Shown here one piece after another: positions 1 to 9,207 of a stretch of DNA of 64,000 nucleotides. The position numbers were made by a program, and so were the translations under genes. The notes under the pieces were generated by a model. It made no database searches. It had not been told where the DNA came from and was given only the letters and a program-made list of their open reading frames with translations. The DNA lies in the NCBI RefSeq assembly GCF_030270605.1, contig NZ_BSYJ01000005.1:242100-306099 (forward strand). The letters run 5' to 3'. This DNA is from Biformimicrobium ophioploci. GTDB taxonomy: Bacteria > Pseudomonadota > Gammaproteobacteria > Pseudomonadales > Cellvibrionaceae. The first letter of the stretch is position 1; the number at the start of each line of letters is the position of its first letter.

Positions 1-187
1 GGATCTGGCGGGCCCGCTCACGCGCCCTCGCCTGCACCGGAGCGCGCCTTGGGGCAAGCTGATTCTTGCGTTTTTCCTGTTTACTGGTGGTCAAGCTTCG
101 GCCTCCATGAAACTGCTGTTCCTTAGCGGGTATCGCCACTTTGAGTCTAAATCTACCACTAGGATGGCGCGACTCCTACCCGCATAC

Positions 188-235
188 AAAAAAACCGGCG
201 CAAACGGGCCCGCAAGGACCAATTTGCACCGGTTT
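188..235 (-). terminator. Rho-independent terminator of the TonB receptor gene
   Basis: Read on the minus strand, a 13-bp stem (arms at 223-235 and 192-204, one G-U pair, 18-nt loop) is followed by a run of seven T (188-194). It lies 32 bases beyond the receptor stop codon, so it should end that transcript. Confidence 0.8.
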
Positions 236-267
236 CTGGCGAAGCGCCTCGCCTGGAGGCCCCTGAA

Positions 268-2640
268 TCAGAAGCGGTAGTTGACGTCCACCCCGATAAC
301 ACGGCCGCGGGCCGGGTCGGTCATGGTGGCCGGCAGGTTGTACAGTGCCGCCGGGTAGCCCCAGTGGTAGTACTCTTCGCCAAGCGCATTCTGAACGTAG
401 ATACCGGTTGTCCAGGCCTCGTCCAGGGCGCTCACGGAGGCGCGCAGGTTCAGCACACCGCGGGCATCCAGAGCCACCTCTTCCACATTCTCCAGCTCGG
501 AGTACTGCTTGCCGGTGTAGCTGTACTCGGAAGACAGCGCCAGCTCACCAAAGCGGATCTCACGGGTGTAGGTCAGCGCTGCTGCACCGGAAAACTCCGG
601 CGCGAAGGCCATGGTGTTGCCATCGCAGTCCTCACACAGGTCCGCCGGTGCACCGGAGAATTCGGTATCCAGCCAGGCAGCGCCCAGGAACAGGTCCAGA
701 TTGTCGGTCAGCAGCCAGCGTGCATCGACCTCGAGGCCGCGGCCATCTACTTCACCGACGTTGCGGGTTACCGCTGCGGAGCCGATAAAGAAGGACTGCT
801 GCAGATCTTCGTAGTTGTAGCTGAAGGCCGCTGCGTTCAATGCAAGGCGGTTATCCAGCAGGCGCGACTTCAGGCCAATCTCGTAGGAGAGGACGGTTTC
901 CTCATCGAAGCTGTTGGGCTCAGCGTTGGAGGCATCAACAGTCCACTCGTACTCTTCCATCCACGCGTCAGGGTCCGCATCGAAGGCCGGGTCAGTAACC
1001 AGGTAGGTCAGGTAATCAAAACCGCCGGACTTGTAACCGGTTGCCGCGCTGGCGTACACAGTGACATCGTCGTTGAGGTCGTGATTCAGCGTTACCCGGC
1101 CAGTGACATTGCTCCAGGTCTTTTCACCGCTGATCGGGCCGTCGGTGAACATACCCTGGTAGTTCCAGCCACCAGTCCAGCTTTCCGGCCACTCCGCGTT
1201 CACGGAGTAGTCCTTGGTGTCCTCTGTGTAGCGCACACCGAAGCCCAGGTTGGTCTTCTCGGTCAGGTCGTAACCGAAGTTACCGAACACGCCCCAGCCA
1301 GTGTACTTGCCCTTGGTCAGGGAATTTTCAACAGACAGCTTGTCAGTCGCGTACTCAAATACGTCGCCACCGGCATGGTCGGTACCGAAGAAATCATCCA
1401 TCGCCTCGGAAGTAGAGCCGTAACCGGAGTCTGGTAGCACCGCAACCAGGTTATTGGACAGCGCTTCACAGGTCTCGAACACAGCTGTTTCAGCAATGAT
1501 GCCCTCGTCAGTGAAAATGCCATCACACAGGGAATCTTCGTTCGCGATACCCTGGAAGTCTGCGTCCAGCTTTTCGCTGTACCAGCTCACACCGGCAACC
1601 CAGGTAAACGGACCGGCATCAGTGGAGGTCAGGCGGAATTCCTGGCTCAGGAACTCACCGCTCTGGTCGCGGGTGTAGATATCGTTGGCGAAACCGGTAC
1701 CGTCGAAGTCCTCAACGTAGCTATAGTTGTGGGTCTTGTAGCCGGTGATGGAGCTTAAAGTGGCTGCCTCGAGATCGCGCTCGATGGTCAGGATGACGTC
1801 CGCAATTTCGGACTCGTCCTTGCCCTGGGTGTCATTGAACACCTCATCCCAGTCGCCATCGGTATCGAGGGCACGGTAGACGGTGCCATCCCCGAGGCGA
1901 TCCTCGTACTGGGTCAACAGGGTCACAGTGGTGGCGTCGCCAGCCCATACGGAAGTCACGCGGGCAGCGGTCACTTCACTCGCACCCAGATCGCGGCCGC
2001 CAGCCAGGTTCTTGATGTGACCGTCCTGCGACTCGTGCATTGCAGCAACGCGGAATGCCAGGTTATCGGTGGCCGGCAGGTCGTAAGTCAGTGCGTAATT
2101 TTTCTGGCCGAACTGGCCAGCGCCCACGGTGATGTCCCCGGCAAAGGTATCGCCAGGCTTGTTGCTGACCATGGCAATTGCGCCGGATGCAGTGTTACGA
2201 CCGAACAGGGTACCCTGCGGGCCTTTCACGATTTCCACGCGCTCCATGTCGAACATGGTCGGGTTGGCACCGGTGCGACTCTGGTAAACGCCGTCCAGGA
2301 ACAGACCCATGGCCGGGTCACTACCACTGCCAAAGCCGTTGTTGTTCACACCACGGACGGAAACGGAATCAAAGAATGAATCCTGGGTCTCACCAGAGAT
2401 ACCCGGGGTAATGGAAAACAGTTCCTTGAAGTCGGTGCGGTTGCCGGCTTTCAGTTCATCACCGCTAAATGCGCTGACGGACATTGGCACGTCCTTCAGG
2501 GTCTCGGCACGCATTTGCGATGTTACCACCACCTCTTCCAGCTCTGCTGCTGATACAGACGAGACAGTGACTGCAGCCGCACCGGACACGGCCAGGGCCA
2601 GCGCACGTTTGCGGAAAACATTTTTAGTGAGCACAGACAT
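268..2640 (-). CDS. TonB-dependent outer-membrane receptor
   Basis: A 790-residue TonB-dependent receptor that would import a ligand across the outer membrane using energy from TonB-ExbBD. A Sec signal peptide (about residues 1-31, ending VSSVSA) is followed by a TonB-box-like segment ELEEVVVTSQ. A plug domain follows (SVRGVNNNGF, then VEIVKGPQGTLFGRNTASGA at roughly residues 133-152), and then a long beta-barrel ending in the typical aromatic terminus NYRF. The length is usual for the family. The plug and barrel resemble the CirA/FecA-like receptors abundant in marine gammaproteobacteria. The ligand cannot be read from sequence. The adjacent amine-catabolism genes raise the possibility of a nitrogenous ligand, but this is only context. 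Phased TTCGAA boxes lie upstream. Confidence 0.9.
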   Translation of the reverse strand: MSVLTKNVFRKRALALAVSGAAAVTVSSVSAAELEEVVVTSQMRAETLKDVPMSVSAFSGDELKAGNRTDFKELFSITPGISGETQDSFFDSVSVRGVNNNGFGSGSDPAMGLFLDGVYQSRTGANPTMFDMERVEIVKGPQGTLFGRNTASGAIAMVSNKPGDTFAGDITVGAGQFGQKNYALTYDLPATDNLAFRVAAMHESQDGHIKNLAGGRDLGASEVTAARVTSVWAGDATTVTLLTQYEDRLGDGTVYRALDTDGDWDEVFNDTQGKDESEIADVILTIERDLEAATLSSITGYKTHNYSYVEDFDGTGFANDIYTRDQSGEFLSQEFRLTSTDAGPFTWVAGVSWYSEKLDADFQGIANEDSLCDGIFTDEGIIAETAVFETCEALSNNLVAVLPDSGYGSTSEAMDDFFGTDHAGGDVFEYATDKLSVENSLTKGKYTGWGVFGNFGYDLTEKTNLGFGVRYTEDTKDYSVNAEWPESWTGGWNYQGMFTDGPISGEKTWSNVTGRVTLNHDLNDDVTVYASAATGYKSGGFDYLTYLVTDPAFDADPDAWMEEYEWTVDASNAEPNSFDEETVLSYEIGLKSRLLDNRLALNAAAFSYNYEDLQQSFFIGSAAVTRNVGEVDGRGLEVDARWLLTDNLDLFLGAAWLDTEFSGAPADLCEDCDGNTMAFAPEFSGAAALTYTREIRFGELALSSEYSYTGKQYSELENVEEVALDARGVLNLRASVSALDEAWTTGIYVQNALGEEYYHWGYPAALYNLPATMTDPARGRVIGVDVNYRF

Positions 2641-2779
2641 CTTTGGGTCCTCGATGCTTATTGTTTATTTGGGTAACCACCACACCCGGCTTGAACAAGC
2701 AAACCTCACTGCGCATTGCACGTCCATGAACAATAAGCGCTGGAAATTCATCTCGGCCGGGTGACTGTGTTAATGCTCT

Positions 2780-2820
2780 ATCGAATTAAACTTCGAATAT
2801 GATTCGAACTATTCTTCGAA
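2780..2820. promoter_or_regulatory. Four phased TTCGAA-type boxes, candidate operator
   Basis: The hexamer TTCGAA, itself a perfect palindrome, occurs at 2792-2797, 2803-2808 and 2815-2820, with a one-mismatch copy ATCGAA at 2780-2785. The start-to-start spacing is 12, 11 and 12 bases, close to one helical turn, so all boxes face the same side of the DNA. They lie between the oxidoreductase stop and the receptor start, about 140-180 bases upstream of the receptor start codon. This looks like an operator for a cooperatively bound regulator; the protein is unknown. Confidence 0.5.
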
Positions 2821-2836
2821 ATATCCTTGATATCAC

Positions 2837-4141
2837 CTACCTGCCGAGCTTATCCAGAAGCCCGTAGTACAACATACCCGCTACAAGTCCTGGCCAGCGT
2901 AACAGCGTGCCGCCTGGGAACGATTTCGTCGGAAGCGCGGACATTACATCAAACTTTTCCGCAGTACCAGCAATTGCTTCAGCAATCAACTTACCGGCAA
3001 ATGTGGCACTCGGGACGCCGTGCCCGGAATAGCCGTGGGCATAAAAAATATTTTTATCAATGCGCCCGTAATCCGGCATCCGGTTCAGGGTAATGGCCAA
3101 AGTACCGCCCCAGCCGAAATCGATTTTTGTATTTTCCAGCTGCGGATAAACACGCAGCATATATTTCCGAACAAATGCTCGGATATCCTGAGGGAAACGC
3201 GAGGTATAGTTTTCACCGCCGCCAAATATCAGGCGATTATCACCGGACAATTTCCAGTAATTGATAACAAACAACGTATCCTGAACCGCATGATCGTTGG
3301 AGATCAGTTCGTGGGCCAGCTCATCAGACAGCGGCTCGGTCGCCAGTACGAAATTGTTGATCGGCATCATGTGGCCGGCAAACGGCGCCTTTAGCTTGCC
3401 CAGATAGCCGTTACAGGCCATCACCACATAGCGGGCATTGACCTTGCCGAGTGCAGTATGCACCTCCGGCTTGTCACCGCCGTGGTAATCGGTCACGCGA
3501 CTGTTCTCGAAGATCTTTACCCCGGCCTTATCGGCTGCGGCGGCGAGGCCGAGCGCATAATTGAGCGGGTGCAGGTGCAGGGAGGCGCTGTCGATCACGC
3601 CAGCATGGTAACGCTCGGAACCAACCAGTCCACGCACCTCTTCCTCGGGCATGTAGCGAATCTGATCGTATCCGTATTCCTTCTGCAGGTGATCAGCCTC
3701 CTCTTTCAGCCAGGCATTGTGGCTGGGCTTGGCCGCGAGATGCATGATGCCGCGCTTCAGGTCGCACGGTATCTCATGCTTCTTGATCAGGGACTCCACC
3801 AACTCAACGGCTTCCAGCCCATACTGCCAGAGGGTCTGGGCGATCTCCTTGCCCACCATCTTCTCCAGGTCATCCTGCCCCTTGCGCTGGCCGACCCCCA
3901 CATGACCGCCGTTGCGCCCTGAAGCGCCCCACCCTACACGCTCACCTTCGAGCAGAACTACGGAATAGCCCTGCTCTGCCAGATGCAGTGCCGCGGAAAG
4001 GCCGGTGTAGCCTGCCCCGACCACGCAAACATCCGCCTCGACAGCCTCTTCGAGGCGCGGAAATTCGCGTATCGGCATCGCCGAGGCGGCATAATAAGAA
4101 TCTGCGTGGCCCAACAGCTTGGAAACCTGCCCTGCGGACAT
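2837..4141 (-). CDS. FAD-dependent amine oxidoreductase (PuuB/DadA-like family)
   Basis: A 434-residue flavoprotein with an N-terminal Rossmann dinucleotide-binding motif VVGAGYTGLSAALHLAEQGY (about residues 40-59), a following acidic residue at VVLLEGERVGWGASGRNGG, and a C-terminal FAD-contacting segment YAHGYSGHGVPSATFAGK. The arrangement is that of the DAO family, closest in layout to gamma-glutamylputrescine oxidases. The divergently transcribed neighbour is a PuuA-like glutamine synthetase, and this pairing suggests oxidation of a gamma-glutamylated amine. The aldehyde dehydrogenase (puuC) and hydrolase (puuD) are not in the window, so a complete Puu pathway is not shown. Other primary or secondary amines remain possible substrates. 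Confidence 0.8.
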   Translation of the reverse strand: MSAGQVSKLLGHADSYYAASAMPIREFPRLEEAVEADVCVVGAGYTGLSAALHLAEQGYSVVLLEGERVGWGASGRNGGHVGVGQRKGQDDLEKMVGKEIAQTLWQYGLEAVELVESLIKKHEIPCDLKRGIMHLAAKPSHNAWLKEEADHLQKEYGYDQIRYMPEEEVRGLVGSERYHAGVIDSASLHLHPLNYALGLAAAADKAGVKIFENSRVTDYHGGDKPEVHTALGKVNARYVVMACNGYLGKLKAPFAGHMMPINNFVLATEPLSDELAHELISNDHAVQDTLFVINYWKLSGDNRLIFGGGENYTSRFPQDIRAFVRKYMLRVYPQLENTKIDFGWGGTLAITLNRMPDYGRIDKNIFYAHGYSGHGVPSATFAGKLIAEAIAGTAEKFDVMSALPTKSFPGGTLLRWPGLVAGMLYYGLLDKLGR

Positions 4142-4180
4142 AGTGAACTCCAGAAATCCGAATTATCATTCATGTTTAAT

Positions 4181-4209
4181 TTGAATAATACTTCGGCTTT
4201 CTGTAATAA
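4181..4209 (+). promoter_or_regulatory. Candidate sigma-70 promoter of the glutamine-synthetase-like gene
   Basis: TTGAAT (4181-4186), 17 bases, then TAATAA (4204-4209), in the 185-base divergent region between the oxidoreductase and the synthetase. An imperfect inverted repeat with CCGAA (from 4158) and TTCGG (to about 4196) as its outer arms overlaps the -35 region and could be a shared operator. Confidence 0.4.
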
Positions 4210-4326
4210 TCAAAGCCTTCCTGCCCCAGGGGTGGGCCGTACAGGAGCCAATCCCGGCGGCGCACTAAAATAGCAATGCTCGCAAACGGGGATGCGTGCA
4301 CCCAAAACCACATTAATAGGTGTCCC

Positions 4327-5661
4327 ATGGAAACGATTCGGCAATGGCTAAAAGAAAACCGTATAACGGAGGTCGAATGCATTGTGCCGGATATGGCAGG
4401 TAACGCCCGCGGCAAGTTCACGCCGACGGATAAGTACCTGTCTCAGAATAACCGTCTGCCCGAGAGTATCCTCGTTCAGACCGTAACCGGCGACTATGTC
4501 GACGAACATGACGAGCTGGTCAATCCGGCCGATACCGACATGATCCTGGTGCCGGACCCGAATGCAGTCCGCATCAACCCGTGGGCAAATGAGCCCACGG
4601 CCCAGATCATCCATGACTGCTATACGCGTGACGGCGATCCACACCCCATCAGCTCGCGAAACATCCTCAAGCTTGTACTGGAGAAGTACAAGGAGAAAGG
4701 CTGGAAGCCCGTTATTGCACCGGAAGTAGAGTTTTACCTGGTGCAGCGCAACCTCGACCCGGACGAGCGACTGAAACCGCCAGTGGGACGTTCAGGGCGC
4801 TCCGAGCGTACGCGCCAGTCCTACAGCATTGACGCGGCCAACGAATACGAAAACTTCGTCGAGCTGATGTACGACTACTGCGAGAAGATGAACCTGGATG
4901 TCGACACGCTGATCCATGAAAGCGGCTCGGCACAGATGGAAATCAACTTCCTGCACGGTGACCCGCTGGATCTGGCCGACCAAGTATTCACCTTCAAACG
5001 CACCGTTCGCGAAGCTGCGCTGCGCCAGAATATCTATGCGACCTTTATGGCAAAGCCGATGGCAGATGAGCCCGGTAGCGCACTCCACTTGCACCAGAGC
5101 CTGGTCGACATCGAAACCGGCCGTAATATCTTCGTCGACGAAAATGGCCAGGAAAACGACACTTTCCGCCACTTTATCGGCGGCATGCAGGAATACATCC
5201 CGGGATTTATTTCGTTCTTCGCGCCGAATGTAAACTCCTATAGGCGCTTCACGCCGGACATAGCGGCGCCAACCAGCCTGCACTGGGGTTACGACAACCG
5301 CACTACCGGCCTGCGGGTTCCTGACAGCTCACCGGAAGCCAAGCGCCTGGAGAATCGCTTCCCTGGCGCGGACTGTAATCCCTACATTGCCATCGCGGCC
5401 TCCCTCGCCTGTGGTTATCTGGGTATCGTCAACAAGGTCAACCCGACAGCGCCTTATGAAGGAAGCTGTGCGCACGAGCCTATCTCACTGCCCCGCTCCC
5501 AGGAGCATGCATTGAGGCTACTCGCGGATTGCCCGGAAGCAACGGAAATGTTCGGAGATGTATTCGTGCGTGCATGGCACGCCATCAAGCGAGACGAGTA
5601 CGAGGAATTCAATCGTGTGATCAGCCCGTGGGAGCGCGAGTACCTGCTCCTCAGTGTCTAA
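4327..5661 (+). CDS. Glutamine-synthetase-like gamma-glutamylamine synthetase (PuuA-like)
   Basis: A 444-residue class GlnA/PuuA ligase: ATP-dependent joining of glutamate to ammonia or, in this subgroup, to an amine such as putrescine. The metal and nucleotide residues are visible: EVEFY (E133, E135), HESGSAQMEINF (E198, E205), SALHLHQS (H254, H256), the R-rich NRTTGLRVPDSS and the FPGADCNPYIAIAASLACG segment. The ATG at 4327 has AGG seven bases upstream and is preferred to an in-frame ATG at 4276. There is no adenylylation-type C-terminal NLYDLP tyrosine motif of GlnA, which supports a catabolic rather than assimilatory role. Divergence from the FAD oxidoreductase supports a polyamine or ethanolamine gamma-glutamylation route. 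The exact amine is unknown. Confidence 0.8.
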   Translation: METIRQWLKENRITEVECIVPDMAGNARGKFTPTDKYLSQNNRLPESILVQTVTGDYVDEHDELVNPADTDMILVPDPNAVRINPWANEPTAQIIHDCYTRDGDPHPISSRNILKLVLEKYKEKGWKPVIAPEVEFYLVQRNLDPDERLKPPVGRSGRSERTRQSYSIDAANEYENFVELMYDYCEKMNLDVDTLIHESGSAQMEINFLHGDPLDLADQVFTFKRTVREAALRQNIYATFMAKPMADEPGSALHLHQSLVDIETGRNIFVDENGQENDTFRHFIGGMQEYIPGFISFFAPNVNSYRRFTPDIAAPTSLHWGYDNRTTGLRVPDSSPEAKRLENRFPGADCNPYIAIAASLACGYLGIVNKVNPTAPYEGSCAHEPISLPRSQEHALRLLADCPEATEMFGDVFVRAWHAIKRDEYEEFNRVISPWEREYLLLSV

Positions 5662-5681
5662 AGCCCTTTCCCTCTGGCAAT

Positions 5682-5720
5682 AAAAAAGCGCGGCACCGCT
5701 AGGGTGACCGCGCTTTTTTT
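5682..5720. terminator. Bidirectional rho-independent terminator
   Basis: AAAAAAGCGCGG and CCGCGCTTTTTTT form a stem around a 14-base loop, flanked by A and T tracts on both sides. It sits between the convergent synthetase and symporter genes and can serve both. Confidence 0.85.
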
Positions 5721-5772
5721 GTGACTGGCCGCAACTACTTGTGATTGCAGCCAGCGCCTCCGATTTCGAATC

Positions 5773-7488
5773 TTACTCGGCTTTATGCGCAGCAGCTGCC
5801 ATCTTGGCCTTTTCGGATTTCTGCGCATCGCTTAGGTACGCTTCTGTTTCCCAGTACTTGTTCACTGTGGACTTCATTTCCCTGTGAAGCACGGAGATAC
5901 CGAACAGGTTCGGCAGCGTCATCACCACAATCGCAACTGCAGACAGATTCCAGATCACGGTGGTGTCCTCAATGGCGGCCCAGAAAAACGCAATCACGTA
6001 CACCAGGCGATACGGCATCACCGCGCGCGGACCAAACAGGTAGGTCATGGAGCGGTCACCGTAGTAGGACCAGGCGATCGCAGTAGAGAACGCAAACAGC
6101 AGGATGCCAAAGGTCACGATCAGGCTGCCATACTCACCAAACAGGCCGCGCTGGAATGCGCGATTGGTCAGTGCGACCGAGTGCACCAGGGAATCACCCC
6201 AGACCTCGATATTCTGGTTTACCAGCTGGCCGCCCCTGACTTCCAGATTGCCGGTGAACAGATCTTCGCCCACCTGATAACGGACATTTTCTGCCACAGA
6301 GCGGGCGTGGATCACGGTGAATTCTTCATCGCTGATCGCCGAGCCGTTGTAAACAAAAATAGTGCCGTCGAACGGCTCTACCTTGGAGTCGCCATTGCTC
6401 AGGAAGCCGAACAGTTCCTGCACATGCTCATCATTGCCGTCGGTGTACTGGCCAGCAACAATTTTCATGTCCGCACTCTGGAACAGGTTCTCATGCTTTT
6501 CAGTCCAGACGCCGGAAGAAAGGATTACCAGGCCGGTCAGGGTACAGATAATAATGGTATCGATGAACGGCTCGAGGATGGACACCATACCCTCGGATAC
6601 GGGCTCGTTAGCGCGGGCTGCGGCGTGTGCGATCGGCGCAGAGCCCTGCCCCGCCTCGTTGGAGAAGAGGCCACGGTTCACGCCGCGATTGAATGCATAG
6701 GCAAAGCTGGCACCGAGGAATCCACCTGCTGCAGCGGAACCGGTAAAGGCGTCACTGAAGACAGACAGGAAAGACGGAACGATATTTTCGAGGTTGGCAA
6801 AGATTACCGCCAGCGCACCAATGATATAGAGCACCGCCATTACCGGCACAATGGTGGAAGTGACCTTGGCAATCCGGCTGATGCCGCCGATGATCACCAT
6901 GCCAAGCAGCACCGCCAGCACGCCACCGGTTACCGCCTTACTCAGGCCGAAGGTATCGTGCATCGCCTGGGCGATGTTGTTGACCTGCGGCAGGCTGCCC
7001 GTGCCAAACGAGCTGATTACGGTGGCGATGGCGAACAGTACCGCAAGCCACTTCATGTTCAGGCGCTTTTCCATGTAATACATGGGGCCGCCCGCCATGG
7101 TGCCGTCTTCGGTTCTTTCGCGATACTTGTGAGAAAGCGTCACTTCCACAAACTTCGTTGTCATGCCGAGAAAGGCAGTAACCCACATCCAGAACAGCGC
7201 GGCCGGGCCGCCGAGGAAGATAGCAAGGCCTACACCGCCGATATTACCGGTACCCACGGTACCGGAAAGCGCGGTACTCAATGCCTGGAAGTGCGAGGTA
7301 TCACCCGGTGCACTGGAATGGTCGTACTTACCACGTACCACCTTCAGCGCATGGCCGAAATAACGAATCTGGGGGAAGCCCAGGTAGAGCGTAAAAAACA
7401 GGCCGACGCCCAGCAGGACCCACGGAAACCAGGGCGCTGAGCCCAGCATCCCATCCATGGTCAAAAGTAGATTATTGAACGACTCCAA
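5773..7488 (-). CDS. Sodium:alanine/glycine symporter (AGCS family) with extra-membrane insertion
   Basis: A 571-residue membrane transporter of the AGCS/DagA/AlsT family (Na+-coupled uptake of alanine or glycine). Signature segments are [20 protein letters not shown] (about 71-92) and [18 protein letters not shown] (about 276-293); about ten hydrophobic segments are seen. Typical family members are near 450-500 residues. Here residues about 332-435 form a hydrophilic insertion between two membrane segments (after VILSSGVWT and before [19 protein letters not shown]). This explains the extra length and is probably a periplasmic domain. The start is TTG at 7488, behind a GAGGGGG ribosome-binding site. 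The next gene downstream in position but upstream in transcription is a D-cysteine desulfhydrase-like enzyme. Confidence 0.9.
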   Translation of the reverse strand: MESFNNLLLTMDGMLGSAPWFPWVLLGVGLFFTLYLGFPQIRYFGHALKVVRGKYDHSSAPGDTSHFQALSTALSGTVGTGNIGGVGLAIFLGGPAALFWMWVTAFLGMTTKFVEVTLSHKYRERTEDGTMAGGPMYYMEKRLNMKWLAVLFAIATVISSFGTGSLPQVNNIAQAMHDTFGLSKAVTGGVLAVLLGMVIIGGISRIAKVTSTIVPVMAVLYIIGALAVIFANLENIVPSFLSVFSDAFTGSAAAGGFLGASFAYAFNRGVNRGLFSNEAGQGSAPIAHAAARANEPVSEGMVSILEPFIDTIIICTLTGLVILSSGVWTEKHENLFQSADMKIVAGQYTDGNDEHVQELFGFLSNGDSKVEPFDGTIFVYNGSAISDEEFTVIHARSVAENVRYQVGEDLFTGNLEVRGGQLVNQNIEVWGDSLVHSVALTNRAFQRGLFGEYGSLIVTFGILLFAFSTAIAWSYYGDRSMTYLFGPRAVMPYRLVYVIAFFWAAIEDTTVIWNLSAVAIVVMTLPNLFGISVLHREMKSTVNKYWETEAYLSDAQKSEKAKMAAAAHKAE

Positions 7489-7572
7489 AACGTCCCCCTC
7501 AACTTGATCAATTATTATCTTTATCCGGTCGGGCCCGGACGAAGGATTCCGGTGATATAAGGCGGCAGATTA

Positions 7573-8598
7573 TCAGTTTACGCACTGCCTGACCATCTGC
7601 TCGCGCTGCGGGAAAAGCCCGAACAGCCCGCCTGTATGAATAAAGACCAGGTCCCTGCACCCCTCGTATCGGCCGAGCTCTATATCCCGCAACAGGCCAT
7701 GGAACGCCTTGCCGGTATATACCGGATCAAGAACAATGCCCTCGAGCGCTGCCAGCTCCCGGATTGTTGAAAAAACATCCTCTCCAGCAACGCCGTAGCC
7801 GGGGCCGATATAGTCTGCGTTCACGTTGACCTGCATACCACACAGGTCCGCTGAAACACTGTAAAGGCTCTGCCAGTGTTCGACATCCTCAGCGACCTTA
7901 TCCAGGAAATACTGCTCATCATCACACACCGCATAACCCGTAACCTGCGTATCACTGCCGGCCAGATGGAAACCGAGTGTGAGTCCCGCCTGGGTACCGC
8001 CACTGCCAGTGGCGCAGACAATATGTTGCGGTGCGATACCCGCAGCGGCGAAGTCCCGCTCCAGTTCTTCCACAGCATTGAGGTAACCCCAGATGCCATA
8101 ACCGTCGCTGGCACCGGTAGGAATGACGAAGGCCTTGCTACCCCGCTCCCCGTAAAAGGTCTTCCACTGCTCCAGTAACTGCGGTAATTCAGCGATATAT
8201 TTGCCAGGTGGATAAGTTGAAACCTCCGCACCGGCCACGTGATCCAGCAACAGGTTGCCGTCAGCTACCGGCCCGGGCTCACCCCGGAGTACCAGGTGTA
8301 CCTTGAGCCCGAGCCTTGCCCCAAGCAGGGCTGTAGCGCGGCAATGGTTGGACTGAAGGCCGCCGCAGGTAATCAAGGTGTCGCACCCACTGGCCTGTGC
8401 GGCTGCAACAACAAATTCCAGCTTGCGGATCTTGTTGCCGGACAGCGCCATTTCCGTCAGGTCATCCCGCTTGATCCATATTCTCGGGCCGGTATCCGGA
8501 TCACGGCAGTATTTCTCGGTAATTCTGTCGAGCGGCTGCAGGGGCGTGGGCAGCTGCGCAATGGCGGTTCTTTTCGGGAATGGGATATTGAGCGGCAT
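7573..8598 (-). CDS. D-cysteine desulfhydrase / ACC-deaminase-family PLP enzyme
   Basis: A 341-residue fold-type II PLP enzyme. The Schiff-base lysine lies in LSGNKIRKLEF (K56), followed by the substrate/PLP motif CGGLQSNHCRATA and the glycine-rich CATGSGGTQAGL phosphate cup. These fit the family of D-cysteine desulfhydrases (D-cysteine to pyruvate, H2S and ammonia) and 1-aminocyclopropane-1-carboxylate deaminases. The two activities cannot be separated by eye. An ATG start at 8598 is well placed. Next to an alanine symporter, a role in D-amino-acid use is plausible. Confidence 0.8.
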   Translation of the reverse strand: MPLNIPFPKRTAIAQLPTPLQPLDRITEKYCRDPDTGPRIWIKRDDLTEMALSGNKIRKLEFVVAAAQASGCDTLITCGGLQSNHCRATALLGARLGLKVHLVLRGEPGPVADGNLLLDHVAGAEVSTYPPGKYIAELPQLLEQWKTFYGERGSKAFVIPTGASDGYGIWGYLNAVEELERDFAAAGIAPQHIVCATGSGGTQAGLTLGFHLAGSDTQVTGYAVCDDEQYFLDKVAEDVEHWQSLYSVSADLCGMQVNVNADYIGPGYGVAGEDVFSTIRELAALEGIVLDPVYTGKAFHGLLRDIELGRYEGCRDLVFIHTGGLFGLFPQREQMVRQCVN

Positions 8599-8696
8599 TC
8601 TATGTCCTTGTGAGAATAGTTTTTCTACGGACTCGGTCTGATTTTTCGCAAGTGATGCTACACGGAAGCGCGCATCTGCAGGCTTTCTGAGTGCAT

Positions 8697-8727
8697 AAAA
8701 AAAGCCCGGATTCAGCCGGGCTTTTTC
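8697..8727 (-). terminator. Rho-independent terminator of yajC
   Basis: A GCCCGG / CCGGGC stem with an ATTCAG loop (8704-8721) and a T tract on the minus strand (A run 8697-8703). It lies 16 bases beyond the yajC stop; the T run on the plus side makes it near-symmetrical. Confidence 0.85.
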
Positions 8728-8742
8728 TTCAGGAATACACGA

Positions 8743-9075
8743 TCAAATCTTTTTGATGGTGCCCTTGGGCAGTACTGCGTGTACCGCAACTTTCTGGAAC
8801 TTCAGCTCCATGTTGTCGGAAACTTCCAGTACCACATAGTTATCGTCGACCTTGGTAATGCGACCCAGCATACCACTGGTCATTACGACTTCGTCACCCT
8901 TCTGCAGGGCAGACACCAGTTCCTGGTGCTCTTTCTGACGCTTGCGCTGCGGACGAATAATAAACAGGTACATAAATACGAACAGGCCGACAAACATGAT
9001 GACAGTAATCATCGGGTTGGCCTGGGGAGCAGGTGCAGTACCCTGCGCCATCGCAGCGGGGATAAAGAAATCCAT
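8743..9075 (-). CDS. yajC: Sec translocase accessory protein YajC
   Basis: A 110-residue inner-membrane protein of the SecDF-YajC accessory complex. One transmembrane helix (about 22-40, MITVIMFVGLFVFMYLFII) is followed by the hallmark RPQRKRQKEHQ and a small basic cytoplasmic domain (LQKGDEVVMTSGMLGRITKV). The ATG at 9075 (MDFFIPAAMAQG) matches the usual N-terminus and has GAGG upstream; an in-frame GTG/ATG further up would add 14 atypical residues. It is flanked by its own terminator and an AraC gene, and no tgt, secD or secF is adjacent, unlike the usual tgt-yajC-secD-secF order. Confidence 0.93.
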   Translation of the reverse strand: MDFFIPAAMAQGTAPAPQANPMITVIMFVGLFVFMYLFIIRPQRKRQKEHQELVSALQKGDEVVMTSGMLGRITKVDDNYVVLEVSDNMELKFQKVAVHAVLPKGTIKKI

Positions 9076-9207
9076 TAGGAAAACCTCAAAGGTAGCCAAG
9101 AATAAATTCGTGGCCAACTCTAACCGGTTTGACAGAGGTAGGCAATAAAGTCACAGGGCCCTCAGCGGGCCCTGCAGAACAGTCTCAAATTCCCGCCGGA
9201 ATATCGA

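Noticed and set aside
2..280. Open frame from the left edge on the plus strand, with a hydrophobic stretch
   Set aside because: It overlaps the receptor terminator and stop codon and has no recognisable family features; it is probably chance.
364..1437. Long plus-strand open frame opposite the TonB receptor
   Set aside because: It is a shadow of the receptor gene, which has clear signal peptide, plug and barrel features.
5884..7440. A 518-codon plus-strand frame opposite the symporter
   Set aside because: Rich in His and Arg, with no family motif; an antisense shadow caused by GC-rich codon bias.
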